DNA from: Erythrobacter fulvus
Lineage (GTDB): Bacteria; Pseudomonadota; Alphaproteobacteria; Sphingomonadales; Sphingomonadaceae
Assembly: GCF_028595285.1 (NCBI RefSeq)
Contig: NZ_JAQQXQ010000004.1
Span: 62,001 to 126,000, forward strand
Reading direction: 5' to 3'
Length of the DNA: 64,000 bases
How positions within the stretch are numbered: position 1 is the first letter of the stretch; every line of letters starts with the position of its first letter. The notes under the pieces were generated by a model. It was not told where the DNA came from, searched no databases, and worked only from the letters and a program-made list of their open reading frames with translations. Of the stretch, positions 6,881 to 15,399 are shown one piece after another. The translations under genes were made by a program, and so were the position numbers.

Positions 6881-9595
6881 ATGTCGACCGGCAAGCGCCT
6901 GGCAGGGCTGCTGCTTCTCACCACGTCGCTTTCCTTCCCCGCGCTCGCACAGGCCCAGTCGGCCGATCCGCAGAGCGAGGACGAACTGACGGCACAGGTC
7001 GAGGAGACCCAGCCCGAAGAGCAGATCGAGGAAACCGATATCTCGATCCCCGGCGGCGGCATCATCGTCACCGGACGGCGCAACCGCAATCCCGAACGCG
7101 CATCGACCCAGGTGCTGAGCGTGCTGTCCGAAGCCGACATTGCCCGCACCGGCGAAGGCGATATCGCCGGCGCGCTGGGCCGGGTCAGCGGCCTTTCGCT
7201 GGTGGGCGACGGACGCGTGTTCGTGCGCGGTCTGGGCGACCGCTACTCGCTCGCGCTGCTCAACGGCCTGCCGCTTCCCAGCCCCGAACCGCTCAGCCGC
7301 GTGGTGCCGCTCGACATCTTCCCGACCAGCGTGATTTCCTCCTCGCTGGTGCAGAAGACCTATTCGGCCAACTTCCCCGGCGAATTCGGCGGCGGGGTGA
7401 TCAACCTCACCACCAAGGCCGTGCCGACGGAGAACTTCCTCACCGTCAGCATCAGCGGCGGCGGCGATACCGAAACCACGTTTGAAAACGGCCTGACCTA
7501 TTTCGGCAGCCGCTGGGACACCTTCGGCTTCGACAACGGCAACCGCGATATCCCGTCGAACCTGCAAGCCTTCTTCGACAGCGGCGAGCGCGCCGACGCG
7601 CTTACGCCCGAAGTCAGCGGCGCGATTGCGGGACAGCTGTTCCCGACCAATCTTGTCACCCTGCAGAAGAACGACCAGCTGCCGATCAACTTCAGCGCCA
7701 ACATCACCGGCGGCCTGTCGTTCGAACTGGGCGACGACACCTATCTGGGCATCGTCGCGACCGCAGGGATCAGCAATTCGTGGCGCAATCGCTCGGTGCT
7801 CAACCAGGTCGGCAACGCGGACCTGAGCCAGGTGTTCGAAACCACCAACACCTTCATCACCGACAATAACGTGCTGGTGAACGGGATGCTGGGCGTGGGC
7901 CTCGACATCGGCGAACACACCATCCGCTGGACCAACCTCTACATCCGCGACACGCTCAAGACCGCGCGTCTGGGCGAGCGGACCGATATCCAGCTGGGCG
8001 ACAGCGGGTTCGACTTCCTGCAGCAGCAGACCGCATGGTTCGAACGCCAGCTGATCGACAGCCAGCTGGTGACCGAGCTCGATTTCGGCGCGCTCGATGT
8101 CGATCTGCGCGGCGGCTATGCCCGCACCGACCGCGAGGCACCGTTCAACTCGACCTTCGAATATGTCCGCACCAACAACCCGGGCGACCCGTTCGGCAAC
8201 CAGTTCCTCGTCAATATCGGCGGCTTCGTGGGTCAGGCCTCGCGCCCGATCGTCGAGTTCGACGATCTGAAGGAAGAACAATACTTCGCCGGGATCGACC
8301 TGTCCTACGAACTGCTGGACAATCTCGATGTCACGGTCGGCTATGCCTATCACGACACCGATCGCCGTTCGTCCAGCCGCGCCTTCCTGCCGCTGGTGAG
8401 CTGCGGACCGATCTGCGAATTCCTTTCGCCCGAAGGTGCCAACTCGCTGATCCAGGCAATCGGCCTGCGTCGCCCCGGCGACATCATCAACGGCGCGACC
8501 GTGGCGGGTTTCAACGTCTCGATCTTCGAACGTTCGCCCTTCCCGGTGTTCGACGCCGCGCTGACGGTGCATGCGGGCTACGGCCAGCTGCGCTGGGCGC
8601 CGCTCGATACGCTCACAGTCGAAGCCGGCGTGCGTTACGAGGACGGCAACCAGACAGTCGCGCTTGACCAGACGGTTTTCAGCACGCCGATCGCGGGCGC
8701 GACCCCGACCGATATCGCCAATGACTACTTCCTGCCCGGCGGCACGATCACGTGGGAAGCGATGGACGACCTGCAGCTGCGTCTGTCGGCTTCCAAGACC
8801 ATCGCCCGCCCGCAGTTCCGCGAGCTGGTGGAACAGCTCTATTTCGATCCGGAATCGAACCGCCGCTACATCGGTAACCCGTTCCTGCAGGACAGCACGC
8901 TGTTCAACCTCGAAGGGCGCGCCGAATATTACCTTGGCGGCAAGAACAAGGTCAGCCTTGCCGGCTTCTACAAGAAGATCGACAACCCGATCGAAAACTT
9001 CCTGATCTTCGTTCCGGGCGAGTTCCGCACCAGCTTCGCCAACGCACCCGCGGCGGAGCTTTACGGGGCCGAGCTCGACGCGGCTTATGCCTTCGACCTG
9101 TATAACTGGGGCGGTTTCTTCGAGACGAAGGAACTGCTGGTGATGGCCAACTACACCTATGCCCAGTCGAGCATTTCGGTGACGGCGGGCGATATCGCCC
9201 CGGTGCCGGGCAGCCCCGAACAGGATGCCAGCCTGCTGTTCGACAACGGCGCGCCGCTGGTGGGCCAGTCGGACCACGTGGCGAACTTCTCGATCGGTCT
9301 GGAAGATACCGACAAGGTGCAGCAGTTCACCTTCCTGTTCAACTATGCGAGCGAGCGCGTGACCCTGCGCGGCGGGCCGCTGCCCGACGTGGTCGAGGAT
9401 CCGGGCCTGACGGTCGATTTCGTCGCCCGTTCGGAAGTGAAGCTGGGCGGCACCCCGCTGGAGCTGAGCTTCGAGGTGCGCAATATCTTCGGCCGCGACA
9501 ATTTCGAATTCCAGGAATTCAACGGCAACCGGATCGAAATCAACACCTTCCAGGTCGGCACCGCGTTCAATTTCGGAGTAAAGGCGAGCTTCTGA
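6881..9595 (+). CDS. TonB-dependent outer-membrane receptor
   Basis: 904 residues. The start at 6881 (MSTGKRLAGLLLL) has GAAGGGG just upstream; an alternative ATG at 6863 adds six residues. After a signal peptide ending ALAQAQ and an acidic Gln/Glu-rich stretch comes the plug domain (about 50-180; IIVTGRR, VFVRGLGDRYSLALLNGLPLP, GEFGGGVINL). A long beta-barrel follows, ending with an aromatic C-terminal residue (GVKASF), as outer-membrane proteins do. It imports a scarce ligand using energy from TonB. The linker-rich, iron-motif-free plug resembles the carbohydrate/peptide-type receptors common in sphingomonads. The upstream lipoprotein is its probable partner. Confidence 0.92.
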   Translation: MSTGKRLAGLLLLTTSLSFPALAQAQSADPQSEDELTAQVEETQPEEQIEETDISIPGGGIIVTGRRNRNPERASTQVLSVLSEADIARTGEGDIAGALGRVSGLSLVGDGRVFVRGLGDRYSLALLNGLPLPSPEPLSRVVPLDIFPTSVISSSLVQKTYSANFPGEFGGGVINLTTKAVPTENFLTVSISGGGDTETTFENGLTYFGSRWDTFGFDNGNRDIPSNLQAFFDSGERADALTPEVSGAIAGQLFPTNLVTLQKNDQLPINFSANITGGLSFELGDDTYLGIVATAGISNSWRNRSVLNQVGNADLSQVFETTNTFITDNNVLVNGMLGVGLDIGEHTIRWTNLYIRDTLKTARLGERTDIQLGDSGFDFLQQQTAWFERQLIDSQLVTELDFGALDVDLRGGYARTDREAPFNSTFEYVRTNNPGDPFGNQFLVNIGGFVGQASRPIVEFDDLKEEQYFAGIDLSYELLDNLDVTVGYAYHDTDRRSSSRAFLPLVSCGPICEFLSPEGANSLIQAIGLRRPGDIINGATVAGFNVSIFERSPFPVFDAALTVHAGYGQLRWAPLDTLTVEAGVRYEDGNQTVALDQTVFSTPIAGATPTDIANDYFLPGGTITWEAMDDLQLRLSASKTIARPQFRELVEQLYFDPESNRRYIGNPFLQDSTLFNLEGRAEYYLGGKNKVSLAGFYKKIDNPIENFLIFVPGEFRTSFANAPAAELYGAELDAAYAFDLYNWGGFFETKELLVMANYTYAQSSISVTAGDIAPVPGSPEQDASLLFDNGAPLVGQSDHVANFSIGLEDTDKVQQFTFLFNYASERVTLRGGPLPDVVEDPGLTVDFVARSEVKLGGTPLELSFEVRNIFGRDNFEFQEFNGNRIEINTFQVGTAFNFGVKASF

Positions 9596-9623
9596 CCGCC
9601 CGCGACCTTGCGCTGAAAATAGG

Positions 9624-9658
9624 AAAAGGCCGCTCCTTTCGGAGCGGCCTTTTCTTTT
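9624..9658 (+). terminator. Rho-independent terminator after the TonB receptor gene
   Basis: A near-perfect 13-bp stem (AAAAGGCCGCTCC / GGAGCGGCCTTTT) with a TTTC loop, followed by CTTTT, sits 28 bases after the receptor stop. The A-tract on the 5' side means it can also stop transcripts from the converging curlin-like gene. Confidence 0.9.
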
Positions 9659-9674
9659 GCGGCTCGCGCCGTGC

Positions 9675-9998
9675 CTAGTTCTGGTTGACGGTGGCGGTGT
9701 TGCCGTTGCCGCTCTGCTCGATGGTCGAGACGTGGCCGGACTGTGTCTCGCCGTCGTCGGTCTGCGTCACGATGGCCGTGTTCGAGGACCCGGTCTGATC
9801 GATCTCCGAGTTCTCGCCGGTGCCGGTGCCCCCGGTCCCGTTCTGGGTGACGGTGGCGGTGTTGCCGCTTTCGAGCTGCGTCGTGGTCGCGGTCGCATTC
9901 GAGCCGTTCTGCGTGATGGTGCTCTGGTTCTGCGCAAAGGCAGGCGTGGCGACGGCCAGCGCAAGTGCGCTCGCACCCAGCGGCGTTAGTTTCTTCAT
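9675..9998 (-). CDS. Curlin-repeat (functional amyloid-like) secreted protein
   Basis: 107 residues: a signal peptide (about 1-22, ending PAFAQ) followed by about four imperfect repeats of the curlin type, Q-x-G-x-x-N-x-A-x-x-x-Q (for example ITQNGSNATATTTQ, VTQNGTGG, IDQTGSSNTAIVTQ, IEQSGNGNTATVNQ). These stack as beta-solenoid rungs in CsgA/CsgB amyloids. The mature part is nearly free of hydrophobic and basic residues and rich in Asn, Gln, Thr and Gly. No csgD, csgE, csgF or csgG is next to it, so its export route is not shown. It could be a small biofilm fibre subunit or nucleator. Confidence 0.8.
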   Translation of the reverse strand: MKKLTPLGASALALAVATPAFAQNQSTITQNGSNATATTTQLESGNTATVTQNGTGGTGTGENSEIDQTGSSNTAIVTQTDDGETQSGHVSTIEQSGNGNTATVNQN

Positions 9999-10137
9999 GC
10001 TATTCCCCCCAATGCCGTCGACTCCAGCGCCGACCTGCCGAGGTTAGTTAACATAATACTGACGATTGGCAAACTGTCGTTGCCGTGCCGCAAGCCTCCT
10101 TGTGGCGCGGTTGCGGCGCGGGCCCGGCCTAGCCCCC

Positions 10138-10812
10138 TCAATTCAGGTCGAACACATAGCCCATCGAACGCACGGTGCGCAGCGGGTTGCCGCCGCCGGC
10201 TGATTTGATCGCGCGGCGCAAGCGGCCGATCCACACGTCGACGGTGCGTTCGTCAATCGGGGGTTCGCGCTTGCCCAGGCCGCTGATCAGATCCTCGCGG
10301 GTCAACACGCGGTTGGGGTTTTCGGCGAAGAAGCGCAGCAGGCGGAATTCGTTGGGACGCAGCGGGATCGGCTCGCCGTTCCAGCGCGCCTGAAGCGCGG
10401 CCATGTCGATGCTCAGCGCGCCTGCGTCGAAACGCTGCGTGGCGTGGCGTTCAACGCCGCGGGCCTGCAACGCCAGCACCCGGTCGAGCACCGCGGTGCG
10501 GGTCAGCGGGCCGACCACGTAATCATCCGCTCCGGCGCGCAATGCGCGGCGGCGATCCTCGGCATCGTCCTCTTCCAGCACCATCGTGACATGGGCATCG
10601 GCGGTGCGCGCGTCGGCGCGCAACCGGCGGCACATCTCCAGCCCGGCCAGATCGTCCATCACCCAGTCGACAAACGCCCACATCGGCCCTTCGACCAGCC
10701 GTCTCGGCCCGTCGGGGCCCAGCCGGTCAAACGTGAAACGACGCTGGTCGTGGACGAAATCATCGAGGCTTTCGCCCAATTCGCCGGTAAGGAAGATATT
10801 GATAACGTCCAT
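10138..10812 (-). CDS. OmpR/PhoB-type response regulator with atypical receiver
   Basis: 224 residues. The N-terminal receiver-like domain (about 1-115) keeps an Asp at the phospho-acceptor position (FVDW, D49), but the acidic pair near the N-terminus is degenerate and the usual Lys of the KP motif is replaced (Gly101-Pro102). The C-terminal winged helix (about 128-224) is intact (LRPNEFRLLRFFAENPNRVL, RTVDVWIGRLRRAI, LRTVRSMGYVF). It is a DNA-binding transcription factor. Its activation may not depend on normal phosphorylation. No histidine kinase lies beside it, so the signal is unknown. Confidence 0.88.
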   Translation of the reverse strand: MDVINIFLTGELGESLDDFVHDQRRFTFDRLGPDGPRRLVEGPMWAFVDWVMDDLAGLEMCRRLRADARTADAHVTMVLEEDDAEDRRRALRAGADDYVVGPLTRTAVLDRVLALQARGVERHATQRFDAGALSIDMAALQARWNGEPIPLRPNEFRLLRFFAENPNRVLTREDLISGLGKREPPIDERTVDVWIGRLRRAIKSAGGGNPLRTVRSMGYVFDLN

Positions 10813-10940
10813 GTGTGCCCCGCATGGTTGCAGGGCCGGATTGGCCGCGCTGTGTGACGCGCTTATGACTGAATTTCAATTGTATGTAACAAAGTCACGT
10901 ATTTGTTTGAGACAGACCTCCCGCCCCACCAGCGCGACCC

Positions 10941-11960
10941 CTACAACAGGCTCACCTGATCCATCGCGGGCATGGGCATCCCCATCCCGGTCGGCCATTT
11001 GGGGCGATAGGGCGCTTCGAGCGCGGCCACTTCATCCGCCGACAACACGATGTCGAGCGCCGCCACAGCCGCCTCGATATGCTGCACCTTGGTCGCGCCG
11101 ATGATCGGCGCGGCGACCTGCGGCTTGGTGAAGTGCCAGGCCAGTGCGAGGCTCGCCATCGCCACCCCGCGCGCCTTGGCCAGCTGTTCGAGCGTCGCGA
11201 TAGTGGCGCGGTCGGCCTCGTCCTCGGCCTTATACAGCGCCTTGCCGACCACGTCGGTCTCGCTGCGGATCGTGCTTTCCCCCCACGGCCGCGTCAGCCG
11301 CCCGCGGGCAAGCGGGCTCCACGGGATCACGCCCACGCCCTGATCGGCGCACAGGGGCAGCATTTCGCGCTCCTCCTCGCGGTAAAGCAGGTTGAGCTGG
11401 TTCTGCATGGAAATGAACTGCGTCCAGCCGTTTGCGCGCGCGGCCTCCTGCGCCTTGGCGAATTGCCATGCATACATTGAGGACGCACCGATATGCCGTG
11501 CCTTGCCTGCCTTCACGATGTCGTGCAGCGCCTCCATCGTTTCCTCTATGGGCGTGTGATCGTCCCAGCGGTGGATCTGGAACAGGTCGACATGATCCAT
11601 GCCGAGCCGCGTCAGGCTGTCGTCGATCGCCTGCATCAGCGCCTTGCGCGACAATCCGCCGCAATTGGGGGCATTGCGCCACACGCCGAAAGCCTTGGTG
11701 GCCACTACGATTTCATCACGCCGGGCCATTTCGCGCAACAGCTTGCCGGTGATCTCCTCCGACGTGCCGCCCGAATAGATATTGGCGGTGTCGAAGAAAT
11801 TGATCCCCGCCTCCAGAGCCTGCCGGAAAAACGGGCGCGCGGCGTCCTCGTCCAGCAGCCAGTCGCCGTGCCAGCCTTTGGAGGTGTCGCCATAGGACAT
11901 GCAGCCGAGGCACAGGCGCGAGATGGTGAGGCCCGAGCGACCAAGGCGGGTGAATTGCAT
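10941..11960 (-). CDS. Aldo/keto reductase
   Basis: 339 residues. Two adjacent ATGs (11963 and 11960) follow a GAGGA ribosome site; the second has the better spacing. Family motifs are clear: GRSGLTISRLCLG at the N-terminus, the catalytic Asp and Tyr in FFDTANIYSGG, Lys in VVATKAFG and His in LFQIHRWD, which form the Asp-Tyr-Lys-His set; IPWSPLARG lies in the NADPH-binding half. It reduces an unknown carbonyl with NADPH in the cytoplasm. It is the last gene of a run with an SDR (10 bases upstream) and an acyl-CoA dehydrogenase, suggesting a shared catabolic role. Confidence 0.9.
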   Translation of the reverse strand: MQFTRLGRSGLTISRLCLGCMSYGDTSKGWHGDWLLDEDAARPFFRQALEAGINFFDTANIYSGGTSEEITGKLLREMARRDEIVVATKAFGVWRNAPNCGGLSRKALMQAIDDSLTRLGMDHVDLFQIHRWDDHTPIEETMEALHDIVKAGKARHIGASSMYAWQFAKAQEAARANGWTQFISMQNQLNLLYREEEREMLPLCADQGVGVIPWSPLARGRLTRPWGESTIRSETDVVGKALYKAEDEADRATIATLEQLAKARGVAMASLALAWHFTKPQVAAPIIGATKVQHIEAAVAALDIVLSADEVAALEAPYRPKWPTGMGMPMPAMDQVSLL

Positions 11961-11970
11961 CATGTGTTCC

Positions 11971-12711
11971 TCAGGACAGAGTAAGACCGCCGTCGACCAC
12001 CAACGTCTGTCCGGTGATGTAGGCTGACAGCGGCGAAGCAAGGAACAGCGCCGCGCCCGCCATGTCCTCCGGCGTGCCCATGCGGCGCAGCGGAATCTTG
12101 CGCAAGGATGCCTCCAGCCGTTCGGGGTGTTCGGTGGTTACGCTGGTCAGCTTGGTCGGCACCAGTCCGGGCGCGATGCCGTTGACGCGGATGCCGTCGC
12201 GCGCCCAGGCCTCGCCCAGCGTCTTGGTCAGGCTCGCTGCGCCCGCCTTTGATGCGGCGTAGGCGGGCGTGCCGATGGTCGATTTGAACGCGGCGACGCT
12301 GGATACGATGATGATCGCACCCTTGGCTTGGGCAAGCGCGGGATGGAAGGCACGGGCGGCATCCATTACCGAATTGAGATTGATATCGACGACCTGATCC
12401 CACCCTTCACGGGTGAATTCCTGCCGGCCGTATCGCACCGTGCCCTGACACAGAACCAGCACATCGACCGCGCCCAGATCGCCCGCCAGCCGGTCAGCCG
12501 CCGAGCGATCGGTGAGATCAAGCTGGCGGTAATCGAGGCCGGTGAAGTCGCTGTCCTCGGCCTCGAGATAGTCCCCGGCATCAGGCCGGGTGCCGGTGAC
12601 GGTCACCTGCGCTCCGCGTTGGCGGAAGCCGTGAGCGATGCCATTGCCGATCCCGCTCGACCCGCCGATGACGAGCACGCGTTTGCCGGTGAAGTCGAGC
12701 GGTTCGGTCAT
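11971..12711 (-). CDS. Short-chain dehydrogenase/reductase
   Basis: 246 residues from MTEPLDFTGKRVLVIGG. The Rossmann motif GGSSGIGNG lies at about residues 16-24. The catalytic Ser is in VSSVAAF and the Tyr/Lys pair in YAASK, followed by GIAPGLVPTKLT, all typical of classical SDRs. The C-terminus ends with the usual ITGQTLVVDGG. It is an NAD(P)-dependent oxidoreductase of unknown substrate. It starts 14 bases after the acyl-CoA dehydrogenase stop and is followed by the aldo/keto reductase, so the three genes look like one operon. A 3-hydroxyacyl or alcohol substrate would fit the neighbours but is only inference. Confidence 0.92.
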   Translation of the reverse strand: MTEPLDFTGKRVLVIGGSSGIGNGIAHGFRQRGAQVTVTGTRPDAGDYLEAEDSDFTGLDYRQLDLTDRSAADRLAGDLGAVDVLVLCQGTVRYGRQEFTREGWDQVVDINLNSVMDAARAFHPALAQAKGAIIIVSSVAAFKSTIGTPAYAASKAGAASLTKTLGEAWARDGIRVNGIAPGLVPTKLTSVTTEHPERLEASLRKIPLRRMGTPEDMAGAALFLASPLSAYITGQTLVVDGGLTLS

Positions 12712-12725
12712 GTCCGGATACTCCC

Positions 12726-13868
12726 TCAGATCGAGCGGCTGATTACTTCCTTCATGATCTCGTTGGTGCCGCCGAAAATGCGGGTGACGCGCGCGTCGCG
12801 CCAAAGCCGCGCGATGGCATATTCGTTCATGTAGCCCGCCCCGCCGTGGAGTTGCAGCGCGACGTCGCAGCATTCCCATTGCAGATCGGTGTGCCACAGC
12901 TTGGCCGCGCTCGCCTCGTCGGTGGTGAGCTCGCCCGCGAGGTGCTTCTTGATCGCCCAGTCGAGATGCGCCCAGCCGACCTGGATCTTCGCCTTGAGGT
13001 CCGCGAGCGTGAACTTGGTGTTCTGGAATTCGAACACGCTCTTGCCGAAAGCCTTACGCTCCTTGGTGAACTTCACCGCTTCATCGAACGCGCGCTGCGC
13101 CGCCGCCTGCGCGCCGACCGCGATGCTGAGGCGTTCCTGCGGCAGTTCCTCCATCAGGTGCACAAAGCCCATGCCTTCCGCGCCGAGGATATTGGTCATC
13201 GGCACGCGGCAGTCGTTGAAGAACAGTTCCGACGTGTCGGCCGAATGCTGGCCGATCTTGTCGAGATTGCGCCCGCGCTCGAAACCGGGGGTGTCGGCAT
13301 CGACCAGCACGAGGCTGATGCCCTTCGCGCCCTTGTCCGGATCGGTTTTGGCCACCACGATCACGCAATCGGCGTTCTGGCCGTTGGTGATATAGGTTTT
13401 CGAGCCATTGATGACGAGATGGTTGCCGTCCTTCTTGGCGGTGGTGCGGATGCCCTGAAGATCCGAACCCGCGCCCGGTTCGGTCATGGCGATGGCGGTG
13501 ATGATGTCGCCGCTGACCATGCCGGGCAGATATTTCTCGCGCTGTTCGGGGGTGCCGAGCCGTTCGAAATAGCTGGCGGTGATATCATTCTGGAGCGTGA
13601 AGCCCGCCGAGGAGCCGAGGTAGGAGATTTCCTCTGTCAGCACGCAGTTGAAGCCGAAATCGAGGCCGAGGCCACCATTCTCCTCCTTCACCGTCATACA
13701 CAGCATGCCCGCTTCGCCCACGGCCTTCCACACATCGCGCGGGACGATGCCGTTGGCTTCGTGTTCGTCCATGTGCGGGGCGAGGTGTTCGGCAAACACC
13801 TTGCGGACGGTGTCGCGGAAGGCCTCGTGGTCTTCGTTATAGGCGGTGCGATAGGCTGTTGCGAGCAT
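12726..13868 (-). CDS. Acyl-CoA dehydrogenase
   Basis: 380 residues from MLATAYRTAYNED, with GGAGAGA upstream; this is the usual family length. Signatures include AMTEPGAGSDLQGIRTTA (FAD and substrate contact), the middle beta domain, and the C-terminal LHGGAGYMNEYAIARLWRDAR containing the Glu that acts as catalytic base, then IFGGTNEIMKEVI. It oxidises an acyl-CoA to the 2-enoyl-CoA, passing electrons through FAD to ETF. Chain length cannot be judged from sequence alone. It heads a three-gene run with an SDR and an aldo/keto reductase. Confidence 0.93.
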   Translation of the reverse strand: MLATAYRTAYNEDHEAFRDTVRKVFAEHLAPHMDEHEANGIVPRDVWKAVGEAGMLCMTVKEENGGLGLDFGFNCVLTEEISYLGSSAGFTLQNDITASYFERLGTPEQREKYLPGMVSGDIITAIAMTEPGAGSDLQGIRTTAKKDGNHLVINGSKTYITNGQNADCVIVVAKTDPDKGAKGISLVLVDADTPGFERGRNLDKIGQHSADTSELFFNDCRVPMTNILGAEGMGFVHLMEELPQERLSIAVGAQAAAQRAFDEAVKFTKERKAFGKSVFEFQNTKFTLADLKAKIQVGWAHLDWAIKKHLAGELTTDEASAAKLWHTDLQWECCDVALQLHGGAGYMNEYAIARLWRDARVTRIFGGTNEIMKEVISRSI

Positions 13869-13978
13869 GGGGGTGTCTCTCCGGCAAAAAGGTTTCTCTT
13901 TGCCACGATACAAACCGCGCCCGGACGGCTTTGTAAAGCGCGAAGGTGACAGTGGGCAGGCGCCCTTGCCGGAGCCGG

Positions 13979-14347
13979 TCAGCTACGGTTGCAGAGCACC
14001 AGCACGCGCAGCACTTCGCCGCCATTGGTGAAGACCGGCGTCGCCTGGCCGGTCGGCAGATCCTTTAGGATCGCATTCAGCTCTGTCGGCATCTGGTCGG
14101 CCCGGACATAGGCGTTGCGCGTGACCTGCGCATCAAGCTCCGCGGCAAGCTTCACCGCTTGATCGCAAGACCGGATCGCTTCGGTGCGGGTCTTGAATTC
14201 CTCGGGCGCGACCTCGGCCGATTTCACCGACAGCTGCACGAGATTGTAATTGGGACGCGGCGACATCCGCTCCTGCTGGGCGGATGCACCGGTGGCAGCG
14301 ATCGCAGCGGTGGTGACGGCAAGAGCGCCAAAGACGTGTTTCTGCAT
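13979..14347 (-). CDS. Small secreted protein of unknown function
   Basis: 122 residues from MQKHVFGALAV, chosen because GGGGAAGG lies just upstream and the signal peptide (ending GASAQ) starts directly there. The mature part is about 100 residues, predicted mixed alpha/beta by eye, with two Cys (in RSCDQAVKLA and at LVLCNRS) that could form a disulfide. I do not recognise the family. It lies between the acyl-CoA dehydrogenase run and the ferredoxin reductase gene on the same strand but separated by more than 70 bases on each side, so it is probably its own transcript. Confidence 0.6.
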   Translation of the reverse strand: MQKHVFGALAVTTAAIAATGASAQQERMSPRPNYNLVQLSVKSAEVAPEEFKTRTEAIRSCDQAVKLAAELDAQVTRNAYVRADQMPTELNAILKDLPTGQATPVFTNGGEVLRVLVLCNRS

Positions 14348-14423
14348 GGCCTTCCCCTTCACCGTCAAAGGTGAAGCGGCCAAGCTGAACCTGCGGTGAA
14401 GTCGGGCCGAAGCGCCGCCGGGG

Positions 14424-15239
14424 TTACCCCACGAAGGCGCGTTCGATCACGAACTGCCCAGGCTTGTTGTTCGCGCCTTCCTCGAAGCCGCGCTTTTCCA
14501 AGTCAGCCGCATGGTCCTTGATCATCGCCATGCTCCCGCACAGCATCACACGGTCTTCTTCGGGCACGAAGCGCTGCGGGCCCTTGGACTGTTCGAACAG
14601 CCGGCCATCATCGATCAGCGCCTGAATGCGGCCCTGCGTGCGGAAGGGTTCGCGCGTCACGGTGGGGACGTAGATCATCCGTGCACGGTCTTCATCCTCA
14701 AGCAGCGGATCGCCCTCAAGCTTGCTCTCGAGCAGCTCGCGATAGGCCAGTTCGGCGACGTTGCGCACCGAATGTACGACGATCACTTCCTCGAACATCT
14801 GGTAGACTTCGGGATCGCGCACCAGAGACATGAAGGGGGCAAGGCCGGTGCCGGTCGAAAGCATGAACAGCCGCTTGCCTGGCAGCAGCGCATCGGTGAC
14901 GAGCGTGCCGGTCGGCTTCTTGCCGAGATAGATCGGATCGCCCGGCTGGATATATTGCAGGCGCGATGTCAGCGGGCCGTCCTGCACCTTGATCGAAAGG
15001 AACTCCAGTTCCTCGGCATAGCTGGGCGAGGCGACCGAATAGGCGCGCAACAGCGGCTTGCCGTTGTCGCCCGGCAGGCCGATCATCACGAATTCGCCCG
15101 AACGGAAGCGGAAGGACGCAGGGCGCGTCATCTTAAGGCTGAACAGCCCTTCGCACCAGTGGTGGACTTCGGTGATGGTCTCGATCGAAAGCGCCGCGCT
15201 TTCGGTGAACTGGTCGCGGTCGATGATGGGCTGGTTCAA
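14424..15239 (-). CDS. fpr: Ferredoxin--NADP+ reductase
   Basis: 271 residues, the length of bacterial subclass-I FPRs. The FAD-binding motif RAYS (65-68) and the NADP-binding STGTGLAPFMSLVRDPEVY (starting about 128) are clear, and the C-terminus FVIERAFVG is the extension typical of alphaproteobacterial FPRs that covers the flavin. It moves electrons between NADPH and ferredoxin or flavodoxin in the cytoplasm, often in response to oxidative stress. In a phototroph it can supply reduced ferredoxin for DPOR/COR and other Fe-S enzymes, but nothing in the sequence ties it to the PGC apart from nearness. Confidence 0.92.
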   Translation of the reverse strand: MNQPIIDRDQFTESAALSIETITEVHHWCEGLFSLKMTRPASFRFRSGEFVMIGLPGDNGKPLLRAYSVASPSYAEELEFLSIKVQDGPLTSRLQYIQPGDPIYLGKKPTGTLVTDALLPGKRLFMLSTGTGLAPFMSLVRDPEVYQMFEEVIVVHSVRNVAELAYRELLESKLEGDPLLEDEDRARMIYVPTVTREPFRTQGRIQALIDDGRLFEQSKGPQRFVPEEDRVMLCGSMAMIKDHAADLEKRGFEEGANNKPGQFVIERAFVG

Positions 15240-15399
15240 AACGGGCCTCGAAACTGGGATCTGCGCCGCCCCACGGGCAGCAGGATACGGGGGCGCAAAT
15301 GGACGACAAGCGCGCCCCCTTCAAGACAGTTTAGTGATAAGGGGTGAAAGCGGGCCTTGATGTGGCGCAAATCGCGCACCCGCTTTCACATCCGAAGTG

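Noticed and set aside
6857..9277. 806-codon open frame antisense to the TonB receptor
   Set aside because: Shadow of a gene with complete family signatures on the plus strand.
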